NCBI GenBank assembly: GCA_951799425.1
Contig: OX637402.1
Coordinates: 25,971,492 to 26,035,491, forward strand
Source of the DNA: Ilex aquifolium
Lineage: Eukaryota > Streptophyta > Magnoliopsida > Aquifoliales > Aquifoliaceae
DNA: 64,000 nucleotides
Direction: 5' to 3'
Shown here one piece after another: positions 1 through 11,872 of this stretch. Under the pieces are notes generated by a model. That model had not been told where the DNA came from, searched no databases, and saw only the letters and a program-made list of their open reading frames with translations. Within the stretch, counting starts at the first letter, position 1; every line of letters starts with the position of its first letter. The position numbers and the translations under genes were made by a program.

Positions 1-206
1 TTATGAAAAATTATAAGTATTAAAAACACTTTTAAAATATTACACCAAACACATCATTAGGTGCCTATTTTTTATATTAAATTTAGGATGTTAATATTAG
101 CCGTCGCATTAACTTTAAAGTAAAATTTAAATAGATCACCACGAAAAGTAAAAGTCATTTTGTTTATCTTTTGATATTTGAACTGTATTGTATTTTATTA
201 TATAGA
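1..206 (-). mobile_element. Helitron 5' end, copy 4 of the local family (truncated by the window edge)
   Basis: Read on the minus strand, this begins TCTATATAATAAAAT at 206 and continues with the same roughly 200 bp that open the Helitron copies at 2321, 2851 and 42584. Shared landmarks are a stretch near AATGACTTTTACTTTTCG and a later one near GCTAATATTAACA. The base just outside the TC end is A, as expected for Helitron insertion between A and T. The minisatellite and the 3' hairpin end lie outside the window. Confidence 0.7.
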
Positions 207-221
207 TTTGTAAAAGTGCTA

Positions 222-690
222 CTGCCACAAGAAAAAATATATTTGTATTTGGGAAAAAATCCAGTGCCAACATTATGGGGCAATCCCACGAATGTGTTCC
301 TTACTCTCCTATGAGATACCAAGGTATCCAATTAGAAAAAAATGTCATTAACTTCACTATAAAAATTAGAGTTTTTTGATATAATTTTTTACAGCGGCAA
401 TGTTTGCCGTCATAAAAAAAATGTGTTTTGGAGATTTTTTTTTATGGCTACAGTGTTATCATAAAAAATTTATTTGGTGCCACAAATACTGTTTGAGACG
501 ATCTATTGCCACCACATTTTTTTTTTAAAATTCTACTTATTACGATAAGGTATTGTGACAGCATGTCTCGACATAATTAGTGGAGTTTTAAAAAAAAATT
601 GTAACGGCAACAACCGTCATAAATAGTATTTGTAGTAGCAAATAAATCTTTTATGAAAACACTATCACCACAAACAAATTTGACCAATTG
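222..690. mobile_element. Degenerate CACTA-like non-autonomous element
   Basis: The left edge reads CCACAAGAAAAAA, close to the CACTACAAGAAAAA terminus common in plant CACTA elements. Inside are short repeats in both orientations built on GCCGTCATAAA and GTGCCACAAAT, for example near 395-415, 476-490 and 600-622, which resemble CACTA subterminal repeats. I found no clear right terminus and no transposase. The family call rests on motif style only. Confidence 0.35.
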
Positions 691-1242
691 ATTACTTTTA
701 AATCACTGAGACTGATTAATTTTATTTTATAAAATCTCTGATACAATGAACAAGTGAAAAGTGTTAGAAATATGTGGTAGTGTTCAGCATTTGAGAATCA
801 GAACAATCAGATTATGCTTGAAAGCACTTTTCATATTTCAAATGGTTCGGTGGTTGCTCCAAAAGAGTTGAAAGCAATGAAATATTTGTCTCCACTAGTA
901 GCTGATGATTCCGATATTACATATCTACTCAACCATGTTATAAGCACCAAACTCATTATGATGGTTAATGTATATATTCTTATTGGTCCTTCCAGAGGCT
1001 GCAATAATGTGCAAATAAAATATTCATAATTGGCCTATTATCCTGTAGACAACAACGGTAATTATGTAACTATTCTTTTCAACGAACACATGTAGTTTAA
1101 GAACTCATTGACTTCACATTATTCGTGATGTCGTACCAAATTATACATACAAAATAGTAAGTAGAGAAGAAAAGATTGAATATAGTGAGACATTCAACTT
1201 GTATTATGGCGTCATCAAATAATGATGTGAACGTCTCTTAGT
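691..1242. other. Intergenic stretch, nothing recognised
   Basis: AT-rich DNA with no convincing gene. The 71-codon open frame at 814-1029 has no recognisable domain and no splice context. Confidence 0.5.
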
Positions 1243-1346
1243 CAATCAAGAGGTGAGTGAGACTTGTGATTTATACAAAAAATATTTTGTTAGGCAATCA
1301 AGAGGTGAGTGAGACTTGTGATTTATACAAAAAGTATTTTGTTAGG
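1243..1346. repeat. Two tandem copies of a 52-bp unit
   Basis: The unit starting CAATCAAGAGGTGAGTGAG occurs at 1243-1294 and again at 1295-1346. The copies differ at about one position, so the duplication is recent. It lies about 600 bp upstream of the transporter gene. Confidence 0.85.
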
Positions 1347-1609
1347 TACTAGTCGTCTGTGTTGTATCATGTGGTGTCAATCAATACTCTAAATCATGCC
1401 CAATCTCCATCCCTATACATTGAACAAAAAAAGGAAAGAGAACCACATATTCCACATGCTTGGAGGTAGACTTCACGTAGTGCTGCATATGAATTTGTTC
1501 GAAAACAAAAAGGGGTGGTCATTGGCCCATATAGAAGCACTAGAAATAACCAATGAAGAATGCATATGCACAACCCTAATGCCATACACTATACGTGAAC
1601 ATGATCCAC

Positions 1610-1612
<3 letters not shown>

Positions 1613-1642
<30 letters not shown>
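1613..1642. repeat. (CT)n microsatellite in the transporter promoter
   Basis: About 15 CT units lie roughly 290 bp upstream of the start codon at 1930. CT/GA tracts are frequent near plant transcription starts; no function can be shown from sequence. Confidence 0.9.
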
Positions 1643-1647
<5 letters not shown>

Positions 1648-1854
1648 TTCCACTCATAATACTAGTTTCATTCCAACCATTACCACCTTTTTACCACTAA
1701 ACTCAACTAATAATTGAGGAAGCTTTTAATCTACCATAAATAACACACAACAAAAAGTGAATTAAATCGAGTCGGTATATCATTCCAAATGTGACTACAA
1801 CTTGAGGAATTTTCCACTACCCATGGCCCATTAATTTGAGTGAACAAGTCTCTC

Positions 1855-1861
1855 TATAAAT
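1855..1861 (+). promoter_or_regulatory. Probable TATA box of the WAT1-related gene
   Basis: TATAAAT lies 69 bp before the ATG at 1930, which would give a leader of about 35-45 nt. Its position and match to the plant TATA consensus support it; the transcription start is inferred. Confidence 0.5.
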
Positions 1862-1929
1862 GAAAGACTTCCGAATCCAAGTCCTAGTGGCCAAATATAG
1901 TAAACCATAAGCTTACACTCTGCTAAGTG

Positions 1930-4900
1930 ATGGGTTGGGAAACCATTAAGCCTTATATTATAATGTTCTTCTTACAGTTTGTGGATGCAGGTTTGGCGTT
2001 GGTCTCCAAGAAGGCCATAGCTGATGGAATGAACCCTTTCGTCTTTGTCGTTTATAGGCAGGCACTTGCCACTCTTGCCTTGGCTCCTTTTGCTTTCTTC
2101 CTTGAAAGGTTACACCAAACATTTCTAAATTCTAGCTACTCTCTTTCTCTCTAAGACTGCCTTTGTTGCCTCTGGCCTTATTTATTTTTCTCTTTGATGT
2201 TTTATATTTATATCTTTTTCTGCAGGAAGAAGTCTTCTTCTCTATCATTCTGCTTACTTTGCAAGATCTTCTTGGTTGCTTTATTTGGGTATGTATGTGT
2301 ATGTCCACGTACATATAACATTTATATAATAAAGTAATTTACAATTCAAATCTTAAAAATGACTTTTGTTTTTCGCGGTTCAAATCGTTTTAAATTTTAC
2401 TTTAAAGCTAATCTAACGGCTAATATTAACACCCTAAATTTAATAGGAAAAATAGGACTCTAAAGGTGTGTTTGAAGTGACTTTTTAAAAGTACTTCTAA
2501 AAATTATTTCTCATAAGTACTTTAAAAAAAAAATAGTGTTTGAAACCGCTCCATCACTACCTCTACCACCCCCACCCCCACCGTCGTCGCCGCCGGCACC
2601 ACCACCGTCGCCGCCGACACCATCACCACCACCACTACAGTAGTCGCCGCTGCCGCCACGGTCATTGCCACTCACCACAACCATCACCGCCTCCTACCAC
2701 CACCACTACCTCTCACCCTCACTACAACCGATGCTTAAATTCATTTATCTCTCCTCTATGTTTGTGATTTGATTTTGAATATAAATACAAATGTGTTTAT
2801 TGTTTACTATTTTTTATTACTCTGTGTCTTCAGGCACAGGCAATAACTAGTCTATATAATAAAGTAACTTACAATTCAAATCTCAAAAGATAAACAAAAT
2901 GACTTTTACTATTCGCGATTAATATCGCTTTAAATTTTATTTTAAAATTAATCTAACGGTTAATATTAACACCCTATATTTAATATGAAAAATAGGTCTC
3001 TAAGGGTGTGTTTGGAGTGATTTTTAAAAGTCCTTCTAGAAATATTTCTCATAACTATTTTAAAAAAAATAATAGTATTTGAAACCGCCTCACCACTACC
3101 TCTACCACCACCACCACCACCCCCACCCTCACCACCACTGTCGTCGCCGCCACCATCGCCACCGCCGCCACCGCCACCACCACCGCCGTCGCCACCACCA
3201 CCCCCACTGCCACTGTCACCGCCACTGCCACCACCACCGTCGTCGCCGCCACCACTGCCACCTCCACCCCTACCACTGCCACCACCGTCACCATCACCAC
3301 CACCGCCACCATCACCGTCGCTGTCACCACCACCATCGCCACCACCGCCGCCACCGCAACTACAGTCATTGTCACCCACCACAACCATCACCGTCTCCTA
3401 CCACCACCACTTCTCACCCCCACTACAAACCGATGCTTAAATTCATTTATCTCTTTTCTATGTTTGTGATTTGATTTTGGATACGAATACAAATATGTTT
3501 ATTGTTTACCATTTTTTATTACACTGTGTCTTCAGGCACAGACAATAACTAGTACTTATATAATGTTTAATCTGCTAGTGGCAACAAATCTAGTATCTAG
3601 AATACTATGATTTTTTTTATTTTTTTGATACAGCTTCATGTATTAATAATTTTCAGGATCACTTTGCTTTTGAATCCCTATTATTTTGCAATGAATTACA
3701 CATCTGCAACATTTGCTGCTGCGAGTACCACCACAGTCCCCGCCGTGACCTTTATTCTGGCTGTTTTTTTTAGGTAAATCAAATAAATACTACCATTGGA
3801 AAAATCTATAATTTAGATTATCCCTCATTAGAAAATAAACTTGAATTTTTTTTTATTTCTTAAAGGAAATAATTTTAATTTGAGAGTTCAATGTTTCAGG
3901 ATGGAAAGCATCTCCATAAAGGAAAGGCATGGAATGGCCAAGATATTGGGTTCTGTGGTTTGTATATCTGGGGCTTTGGTGTTTGCCTTTGTTAAAGGAC
4001 CTCCTGTGTATCCATCAATCCAAAGAAAAACTCCACACTTATCCACCAAGCATAGCTCCAAAGGGGAGTGGATTATGGGTTCTCTCATCATGCTCTCAGC
4101 CTACACTGCATGGTCTTTGTGGCTTATCATGCAGGTTCATCTTTTTCTCGCGTTTATGTCTGGACAGTCCACTGTAGAAGGCTCTTTTCAGTGCAGGGTC
4201 TAAGGGTGGGCGGAGCCAGAAATTGTGTTTTTGGTGGGCACCTTAAGGTTTAGTTTTTTTTTTCAATCGATAAAAATAAAATAATATTTATATTATCACA
4301 CCATATTGATACATAAAAGAAAAAATTATTGAATACAAAATATCCAAAATTCAATGATATATAAACAAAAAATGATCATTTTATTGTTAATATCTTCAAA
4401 GATATCTTTATATATATGTAATCAAGTTATCATTCATCCACTAATATCCATTCAGTTATGTAATGAAATTCTCTCAATCTTTGCTTTTAATTTATCAAAC
4501 AAAAGCGAGTAAGTTATAGAAAAAGAAAAAAAGTTGTGGAGAAATAAAGACAGCAAGTCTCAGGAAAATAAAAGTTAATTGTAGACTAATTTCAAGTAAT
4601 TAAATTAAGAACTAAAAACTCATAAATATACAATCAAAGTCAACTGAAGAAAGTCCCAAAACTATAAAACTAACCAAATATGTAATTATAGATCAATCAC
4701 AACTCTCATACTCATAAAATATTGTTGAAGATAAAAGGTATATTTGAATAATATTCAAATTTATATAACTCAGTACATAAAAAAAATTTAAAAAAAAAAA
4801 AATTGAGGGTGGACACTAGCCCCTTACTAGCTCTGCCCATGGGTGGCATGACTTAAATATGCACAATCTTAGTCTTACATGCAAAGAAGCTAATTCTCTC

Positions 4901-5726
4901 CTTTACTTGATTCCTGAATTAATCGATCGTCTACTTTCTTCAATACCTTCTATTCTTGCTTTGTAGGGTCCTATTGTCAAGCAATACCCATCGAGGCTAC
5001 GCCTTATAACTCTTCAGGCCTTCTTTAGCTGCATTCAATCTACACTTTGGGCTGTTGCTGTGGATAGGAAAAAATCATCATGGAAGCTTGGATGGGATGT
5101 TCATCTTCTTTCTGTGGCTTATTGTGTAAGTTAACCAACCAATAATATGATGCCTTAGACTCGCAGCTAAAATTGATCGTGGTACATTTGGGAAGTGTTT
5201 GGTTCGAGTACAACGTGAAATAAATTGACATCTTTATGTGAACTTACATTTCGACAAAAAATGGCATGTAGGGTGTTGTCGTGGGTGGAATTTCTTACGT
5301 GGTACGACTTTGGATTATAGAGAAGAAAGGGCCTGTCTTCGTAGCAATATTCAATCCATTAACACTTATTATAACAGCCATCTTCTCAGCTTTTCTATGG
5401 AGAGAAACCATTCACTGGGGAAGGTTCACTTCACATCCTTATCATTATCAATATTATTGTATATTTCCTATGCAATCTCTTTTGTGTGTGTGTGTGTGTG
5501 TGAAATGAAAAGATAAGGTTTGACATAAACTTCTTCATTTGACATTGATGATGAGGATTATGTCCCCCCCTCTCCCCTTTTTTTTTTGTATTGCAGTGTT
5601 TGTGGTGCTATAATGTTGGTAGTTGGACTCTACTGCGTTTTGTGGGGGAAGCATAAAGAAGAAAAAAGTGCTAAAAATCATCAGATACCAGAAAGCAAAG
5701 AAGAAGAGCGGATCACAAATGAGTAA
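1930..5726 (+). CDS. WAT1-related protein (nodulin MtN21 / EamA-type transporter), seven exons
   Basis: Exons by splice site and phase are 1930-2108, 2226-2288, 3657-3773, 3900-4134, 4967-5125, 5272-5423 and 5597-5726. Together they give 344 residues with no internal stop, near the usual length of about 350-400. The protein opens MGWETIKPYIIMFFLQFVDA and keeps family landmarks: a first membrane helix ending in G.ALVSKKA, the NYTSATFAAA block in exon 3, KILGSVVCISGALV in exon 4, and FNPLTLIITAIFSAFLWRE in exon 6. Two EamA domains and about ten membrane helices are expected, in the plasma membrane or tonoplast. WAT1 itself is a vacuolar auxin exporter; other members move amino acids or are uncharacterised, so the substrate here is unknown. 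The ATG at 1930 is the first with a hydrophobic start. Introns 2 and 4 are swollen by Helitron and hAT-like insertions, yet the exons look intact. Confidence 0.92.
2321..2850 (+). mobile_element. Non-autonomous Helitron, copy 1, in intron 2 of the transporter gene
   Basis: The 5' end is TTTATATAATAAAG after an A at 2320, one change from the TCTATATAATAAAG of the other copies. The 3' end at 2822-2850 is a hairpin, CTGTG with its partner CACAG, followed by GCAATAACTAG. A hairpin about 11 nt before CTRR is the hallmark of Helitrons. There is no coding capacity. The core holds about 150 bp of CCACCACCG/CGC trinucleotide-type minisatellite. Confidence 0.8.
2851..3552 (+). mobile_element. Non-autonomous Helitron, copy 2, head-to-tail after copy 1
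   Basis: It starts TCTATATAATAAAG directly after the CTAG of copy 1, with no base between, and ends with the same hairpin and ACAATAACTAG at 3552, followed by T. The core minisatellite is about twice as long as in copy 1 (about 3085-3415), built from CCACCACCG, CCACTGCCA and similar units. Copies 1 and 2 together are flanked by A on the left and T on the right, as one Helitron insertion would be. Confidence 0.82.
4207..4839. mobile_element. hAT-like MITE in intron 4 of the transporter gene
   Basis: The left end TGGGCGGAGCCAGAAATT and the right end CTAGCTCTGCCCA form an imperfect terminal inverted repeat of the type known in plants as GGCGGAGCCAG elements. The interior is AT-rich and non-coding. 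I could not find a clean 8-bp target duplication, so the exact ends and the superfamily are uncertain. Confidence 0.5.
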
Positions 5727-6672
5727 TGCAAATGGCTTCAATCGGTCGGTGACGAAGTCAGGAATTCACTTTCGAGAATTGTTAGTCATATAGACTTTTT
5801 TTTGTTTTTGGTTAATTTTTTGGTTGCACAAATAACCTATTATTGCCAACTTCAACTTTATTCGATCCACGCTGTAGGGATTTAGACCATGGCTAAGTGG
5901 GCTGGCCTTAAAGCCCGCTGGCCCATTGGTCTTTCAATAATGAATTTTTTGGCATGTTAATTAAGCGTAGTACCTCCTCATAACTTTATTCGATCGATTT
6001 CTTTGGGACCTAACCCATCTTGTGGATTTGGTTAGAAATTTCTCATGACTCATTTTCTATCGGCAGCCTCGCAACATGACCCTTGACTTTAATTTGTAAA
6101 ATCCTAATTATGGTTCATTTAAAGATTCATTAGGATCGGGCCGATAGGTAGCCGTTAAAGACTTATTAAGGCCTGTCCAGTGACAAAACGATAGGCCAGC
6201 CTTTTTTGAAATGGCCCGATCAATTGATTAGTCAACGGCCCAGAGGCCCATCTGGCCAACCCTTAATAGTGTCAGCACTAAAACCACCTCATTTATTTAT
6301 TAGGGAGTTTGTCGGGCTTCATGGTGGGTGTGAAAGAATTATCCTGTACACACACACTATATGGGCTGGACTAGTGGACTGGCCCATTTTCTGTAGCAAG
6401 GTTACCCTATTGAGTTGTCGACTCTCGACACTAACATTCTTATTTCTAGAAAATTCTATTTAAATTCATGATAAATACCATAAAATTGAAAATTTTGAGG
6501 GACTAATGGCATTATTCAAGGGGATTATTCTTTAAATGTTGGACTAGTGTGTCATTAGGCATTCTATTTTGATGCAATGACATTATTAGTCTCCAGCAAT
6601 TACATTTTCTGCATTTAGTTATGAGAATTTCCATATCTACCAGCTGATCACTTACCACAAGAAAGACAAACT
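5727..6672. other. 3' UTR of the transporter gene, then intergenic DNA
   Basis: The first 200-300 bp probably hold the 3' UTR. The rest has several GGCCC/GGGCC-rich patches (about 5890-6260) that look like eroded repeat material; no gene is recognised. Confidence 0.4.
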
Positions 6673-6803
6673 AACTAATCGAGGTTAGCGGTTGACCTAA
6701 TAGCCACCACACCCACCATTTCACTTTCAAGTCGCGGGTTTGAAACTCGTCTTCTCCCTTCTTGTAACAGTGTCACAATTTGTCATTCTACTATGTACAA
6801 TCT
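6673..6803 (+). mobile_element. tRNA-derived SINE
   Basis: An A-box-like GGTTAGCGGTTGACC near 6682 and a B-box-like CGGGTTTGAAACTC near 6736 are spaced as in pol III promoters of plant SINEs. The body is flanked by similar sequences, ACAAGAAAGACAAACT at 6657-6672 and ACAAGAAACAAAAACT at 6804-6819, which read as a decayed target-site duplication. Confidence 0.5.
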
Positions 6804-6990
6804 ACAAGAAACAAAAACTGCAGCTTCTTAGAAAATTTTGTGGATCCGAGAATTTAATTTTTATTGTTTTTCAACATTATCACGTTAAACAAACACCAAA
6901 AAATTAGAATTTTTTAATCGTATTGCGTTGGTCGACACAAGTCCAAACAAAAAAACTTGGGCTTCATAAGTTGAATTATAGTCGCCCAAT

Positions 6991-7550
6991 CAGGGCTGGG
7001 TTGACATGACTGAAGGCCCTAGGAAGGAATTTAAAAATGAGCCCTTGACAATTTAATATAAAATTTGACTTATTAGATTTTTTTATTTTTATCTCTTTTT
7101 TTATGCTTTTTATATCAAGATTCATTATTTTTTTGTTGACGTATCCGAGATTAAAAAGATTCTTCTTAATAAAATAAATATTTAAGGCTACAAACAATTA
7201 TACTGTATAAGAATTCTTATTTTATGCAGTTAAAGAAAAAATAAACATTAGTATAAATAAGTGATAAAATGTGGAACTTTTAATTATAAATGAGCTTTCT
7301 TTATTTATCAAATCACATAATTGCTAACTTATTCTTAATTTTGAAAAAAAAAAAAAAGACAGTATGTTTTGACTTTAATGGAATTAATGATTCATTTTCT
7401 ACATTTGTTTTAAGAATTAACTTTACATCTCTTCAATGAATTTTATATATGTTAAATATTATGGGCCTTTATTTGACAATTGGGGCCTTTATAATGGTGG
7501 GGGCTCTAGGCGGCCACTTCAATGACCTTGCCTTAGGCTGGCCAGCACCC
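6991..7550. mobile_element. hAT-like MITE or decayed hAT ends
   Basis: The left end CAGGGCTGGGTTGAC and the right end GGCTGGCCAGCACCC are roughly inverted and resemble CAGGGCCGGCCC-type hAT termini, with GGCCCTAGG-rich subterminal DNA on both sides. The interior is AT-rich. Target duplications are not evident. Confidence 0.4.
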
Positions 7551-10500
7551 AATCACGTATTAGTCAGTAAATTAAGTGTGAAATACTTGAAAAGTTTATA
7601 CTATAAACTTTCATTATATAATTACATTATACCTATTAAAACTGTAAAATATTGTATAATACAAAATAAGAGTTTTACACGGAAGAAAACATTACGGTAT
7701 CAAAAAATTATTTTTCAATATCATACTGAAAAGTTAAAAAAAAAAAATGATATAAATACCTCAAAAATAGTGAGTAAAAATATTACCCATTTTTATTTTT
7801 TTTTGGGTAGCGTATTGAAGGGTGAGAAAGATTTTGAAAATCATAGTCAAATTGGTTGAATCCAATTGATGAGTGACGAAAGTGTCAAATGTTAGTTGCA
7901 GAATTGCACGAGTTTTGAGATCTCTCTAAGTTGACTTAGTTGCTTTTTTTTTTTTTTTTGTGAATTGAGTTGAGTACGACCGCCTAACCAATTCGAGATT
8001 CTTTTTTCTAACTTTGTAGGTAGGAATGGAAAGAAGTTTATGTAATTGTTTATTAAGCAATTCTGTTTCTTAACCTAATTAATTATAATTATTACGTTGG
8101 TAATGAATCCCAATAAATATTAAAACTCACATTTAATTCAATTTTAACAATTGATTAAATCAATATTTTAGATCTAAATAAATTTTTTTGATGTTTATCT
8201 TATACGTTCATTCCTTTTATCATCATGTTCAAGGAAGTTTCTAAATGTAAATGTCCATAAACATGTTCAAGGTCTCAAAAATTAATTCGTCTTAATAAAA
8301 ATACCAAAAAAAAAATACACGAAAACTCATTCCAGACAAAAAAATAAAAAAAATTAGGTGTAATTATTTTCTACTTAGTAAGAACACAAAACAAAACAAA
8401 ACAAAATCGTTCCAAACAATATTATTAGAATATAGTTGGCTAAGTAGTCTAAAACATTTTATTTAGAGGTCGAAGTGTTTTCTAAGTCATACAAAGTCTA
8501 ATATAATCGTCTAGTAAGCGAGGCAGTTAATCACAAAGATGTCTATTGATCGGGATCTTGTCTACCAATTTATCATATCTCATCTACATCATGTTTGGTT
8601 AATGGTTGAGATTAGGTATAGATCTGTTTTCTTGATATCAATCCTTTGTTTCGATTGAAGTATGATATCATGTGAAAATGACAAAAATACCCTTGTACTT
8701 AATCTCATTCAAATCTTGTCTAAGGGACACTAATCATTCTCAATCTTAATACTAATCAAGATTGATTGTATACCAACTATGACATGGGAATGGTTTGCAA
8801 TGTATATATAGTGTTGTTTGTCAGAGAATTGTCGATGTGATATTAACTCATGTTATAAGACTGAATCCTATGACATTATCTAGATGTAGTATTAAGTCAC
8901 TACCGGACTACTTTAGTCCAATACCATCCACCAATATCTAAACCCCACTATTTGTAATATGGACATCATCTAATAGAAATACAAGTAAATGGATAAAATA
9001 GGCTCACTTTTTTATATGGTGTGGTTATCAAATGACATCTAGGGATGGTTACTAAAATGTATGAGATTCATTTGTCTATTTGTTATATTTTTATTGGATG
9101 AAAACACCACATAACGATAATTGACGTAACGTCACTGTTATATTGAATATTTTCTCTATCGAAACCAAGCATGTAAGTGTGTGTGTGTGTGCGCGCGCGC
9201 GCGCGTGAAGTGTGTGTTTATATGTGTGTGTGTGCGCCCGCTCACACGCGCGCGCGTGTGCGTGTTTGGTGTACTTTCAAATTGCAGGTGTGTTAAAGTT
9301 TAATTGGACTTAAGATCCATACACGTACGGCCTTACCTATTCGAACTAGTGTGAGGTTATAAAATCATGACTGTTCAGGCGATTGTAGCGAGACGTAAGA
9401 TTATCTCTGAGTTTTTTTCTATCTCTTAGGATTCAAGAATTTTAAATAATTTCTCAACTAATAGCGTAATGAACTAAAACGTAAAAAATACAACTGAAAT
9501 GCAAAGCAGCAAGTAGACTAAGTTTGGAAGATAAAATAAGTATTGTACTTAACATTAAATGAAAGCAGTAAAAGATTACTAGAGTGATGGGATACACAAA
9601 AAGTAAAGTTGCTCGAAAGTAAAAATAGGTAAGTATAAGGTAGACTGGCTCTATGTAGAGTTTGTTGTGTTTAATCGTGGATTCTTTCTCTGTGGCCTAG
9701 CCTTTATTATTTATAGGGATGACCTTCAATTGTCGAAGCCATCTTTTCTGGTCATGACTATAATCATGGTCTTTCTTTCGAAATGAGTATACGTGAGCCG
9801 AACCGTCTCCAACTGACGACTTATGATGTCACGTTTCCTCACTTCTCGAGATTCTTAAAGTCCTACTTTCCTAACCGATTTGTCAAATATAGACTCTCAC
9901 AGATTCCTTCATGATCGTTAGATCTCTTCTATGTGTCATCCCTCTGATTTTGATATTTTTAAGTGTGAACAATATGATATCAAGAGATATGCATGCCATG
10001 GTGTACAAAATTCCAGAAAAAAATTCAAAAAAAAAAAAAAAAATAGTGGGTTAGCTAGAAGTAAAAAAGAATACAAAAGAGAGGGACAAACCATGTTTAT
10101 GTCATTCCACAGACAGGCATCAACCAGATCTTCATAGAAAACTACCTGCTCTTGTGCCTATCTTCGTTGTGATGTCAGGTGGCTGCTAAGTGTAAGTGTT
10201 ATTCTGGACAATGCCATGTAATCGGACCTTCTTGTATGTTTTATATTCAACCATATCCAAGATTAATAATTTTTTGAAGAGATATTTTCTTACAATCAAA
10301 ATCTAAGGGGATGGATAGTATGATTCGATGCCTTGTCAATTATAGGGATAACGTTCCTGACCATTAAACTTAGATCTTGGGCGCCTTTCGGAGATTTTAA
10401 AGTGTATAGAGTATCTTGGATAAATGATCTAATCGACCACTTAGAAGATCAATCACTATAAGTCATTTTTTGATAATTTTTTTACATTTGGAGAAACATA

Positions 10501-11689
10501 ACTTATTTTCTATTATTGGAGATTGAAAAAAATGGCATGTGCGTATGAAAATATAAAAGAAGAAATCAAATATTCAAGTTAAGTAAAAAACACATGGAAA
10601 AAAGGAGGAAAGGCAAATTTGTTTTCAAAAAAACAAAACCAAAAATAATAAATAATCAAAACAGAAAAACAGAAAAACCCTATTGGAGTTGTTTATAAAT
10701 TTCAATCACTATTTTCAGATTTTTATTAAAGATGCTCTTTAAATTAGAGAACACTGTTAAAAATATTTTACGCGGGTATAGGTTGAACCAATATAGTGTC
10801 ATTGTTGAGTGGCTAAAAGAATTTAATATTAATCATTTGAATTCAACCATTCAAATAATAAAGAGATGTGTAATATAAATATTTATCTAATATTCTTCCT
10901 CACGTGTGATCCTGATCCCCTTTTGGATGGTCCATTCACGTGATTTTTTTTATTTAGGGAAGAAGCATTGTGGGATTCTGTGATTTAATACCTAATAGTA
11001 AAAAAAAAAAAAATCACGGATGCAAAATATTTTTACTATTAAAAAAATAATTGTTAATTTGCTAACCATAATTTTTTGGTACAAACCAAAAACACCAGTC
11101 GGGTGAAGGTTCAGTAATGGGTACAAAGTAATTAGGTATTAAATGATGTTTTTTACCAACTAATTAATCTTCCTCTTCAATTAAAATAAGCCACAAGCAA
11201 TCAATTATGGGATACTAATAACTTCTTGGAACGTTTGTGTGAAGTCACAGAAGGCCATGATTTTTGCAAAGAATGGCAATAAATTTTTTTTTTTTTTTTG
11301 AATATTTCAGGAGGGGAGGTTATAAGTTACAAGAGTTATTTTCTTACAATTATTTTTGTATTTCTTTTGGAGGCAATTTTCATGCTAATGTAATGTTGTC
11401 GTTTTATAATTTAGTCATCATAGATTTGAATAATGAAAACAGCCTATTTAAATTAAAAAATAAAGATGTATATATCTAAAATCGCTCTAAACTCTGCAAA
11501 ATGAATGTTTTGTATATTGAATTACCCTATGTTTAACTAAACAAACACCATGTACAATGTTTCATAGTTAAACAAATGAAATTAACACAAAAGACAATCC
11601 AATACAAAATAATTAAGGATTTATCTAAGATTTAGATAGAAGAAAACACAAGAAATTGAGAAATCGAATTCTTCAAAATTATGAGAATC
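7551..11689. other. Intergenic DNA without recognisable genes
   Basis: AT-rich DNA with many homopolymer runs. Short open frames at 9931-10137 and 11264-11479 have low-complexity translations and no domain. The only distinct item is the TG/CG tract at 9175-9264, listed separately. Confidence 0.5.
9175..9264. repeat. Alternating purine-pyrimidine tract, (TG)n(CG)n twice
   Basis: Two nearly adjacent blocks, about 9177-9207 and 9211-9264, alternate purine and pyrimidine as TG then CG repeats. The second includes CACACGCGCGCGCGTGTGCG. Such tracts readily adopt left-handed Z-DNA and are unstable in length. Confidence 0.85.
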
Positions 11690-11872
11690 ACATCATAAAT
11701 TTGATCTAATTTGCTGACATAATGATGTGACTTCATATGAACCATTGAATCAACATCAAGTACTGATGTTTGATGAGGTCTACAGTGAATGCAATGGTTA
11801 TAATGAATTAGATCAGCAAATTATGTAAGTAGATTAAGTCTCAATAGCATTGCTCAATAACTTATTAAATCT
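11690..11872. mobile_element. MITE-like foldback repeat, copy 1
   Basis: GATCTAATTTGCTGACATAA on the left is mirrored on the right by a stretch whose reverse complement reads TTACATAATTTGCTGATCTA. A related copy lies at 21715-21895 and half of one at about 25265-25395. Non-coding. Confidence 0.5.

Noticed and set aside
2540-3474. Histidine/proline- or glycine/valine-rich open frames on both strands
   Set aside because: They are translations of the CCACCACCG minisatellite inside the two Helitrons, open in several frames because of the repeat.
9300-10260. Possible solo long terminal repeat
   Set aside because: No paired ends, target duplication or internal coding remains could be identified by eye.
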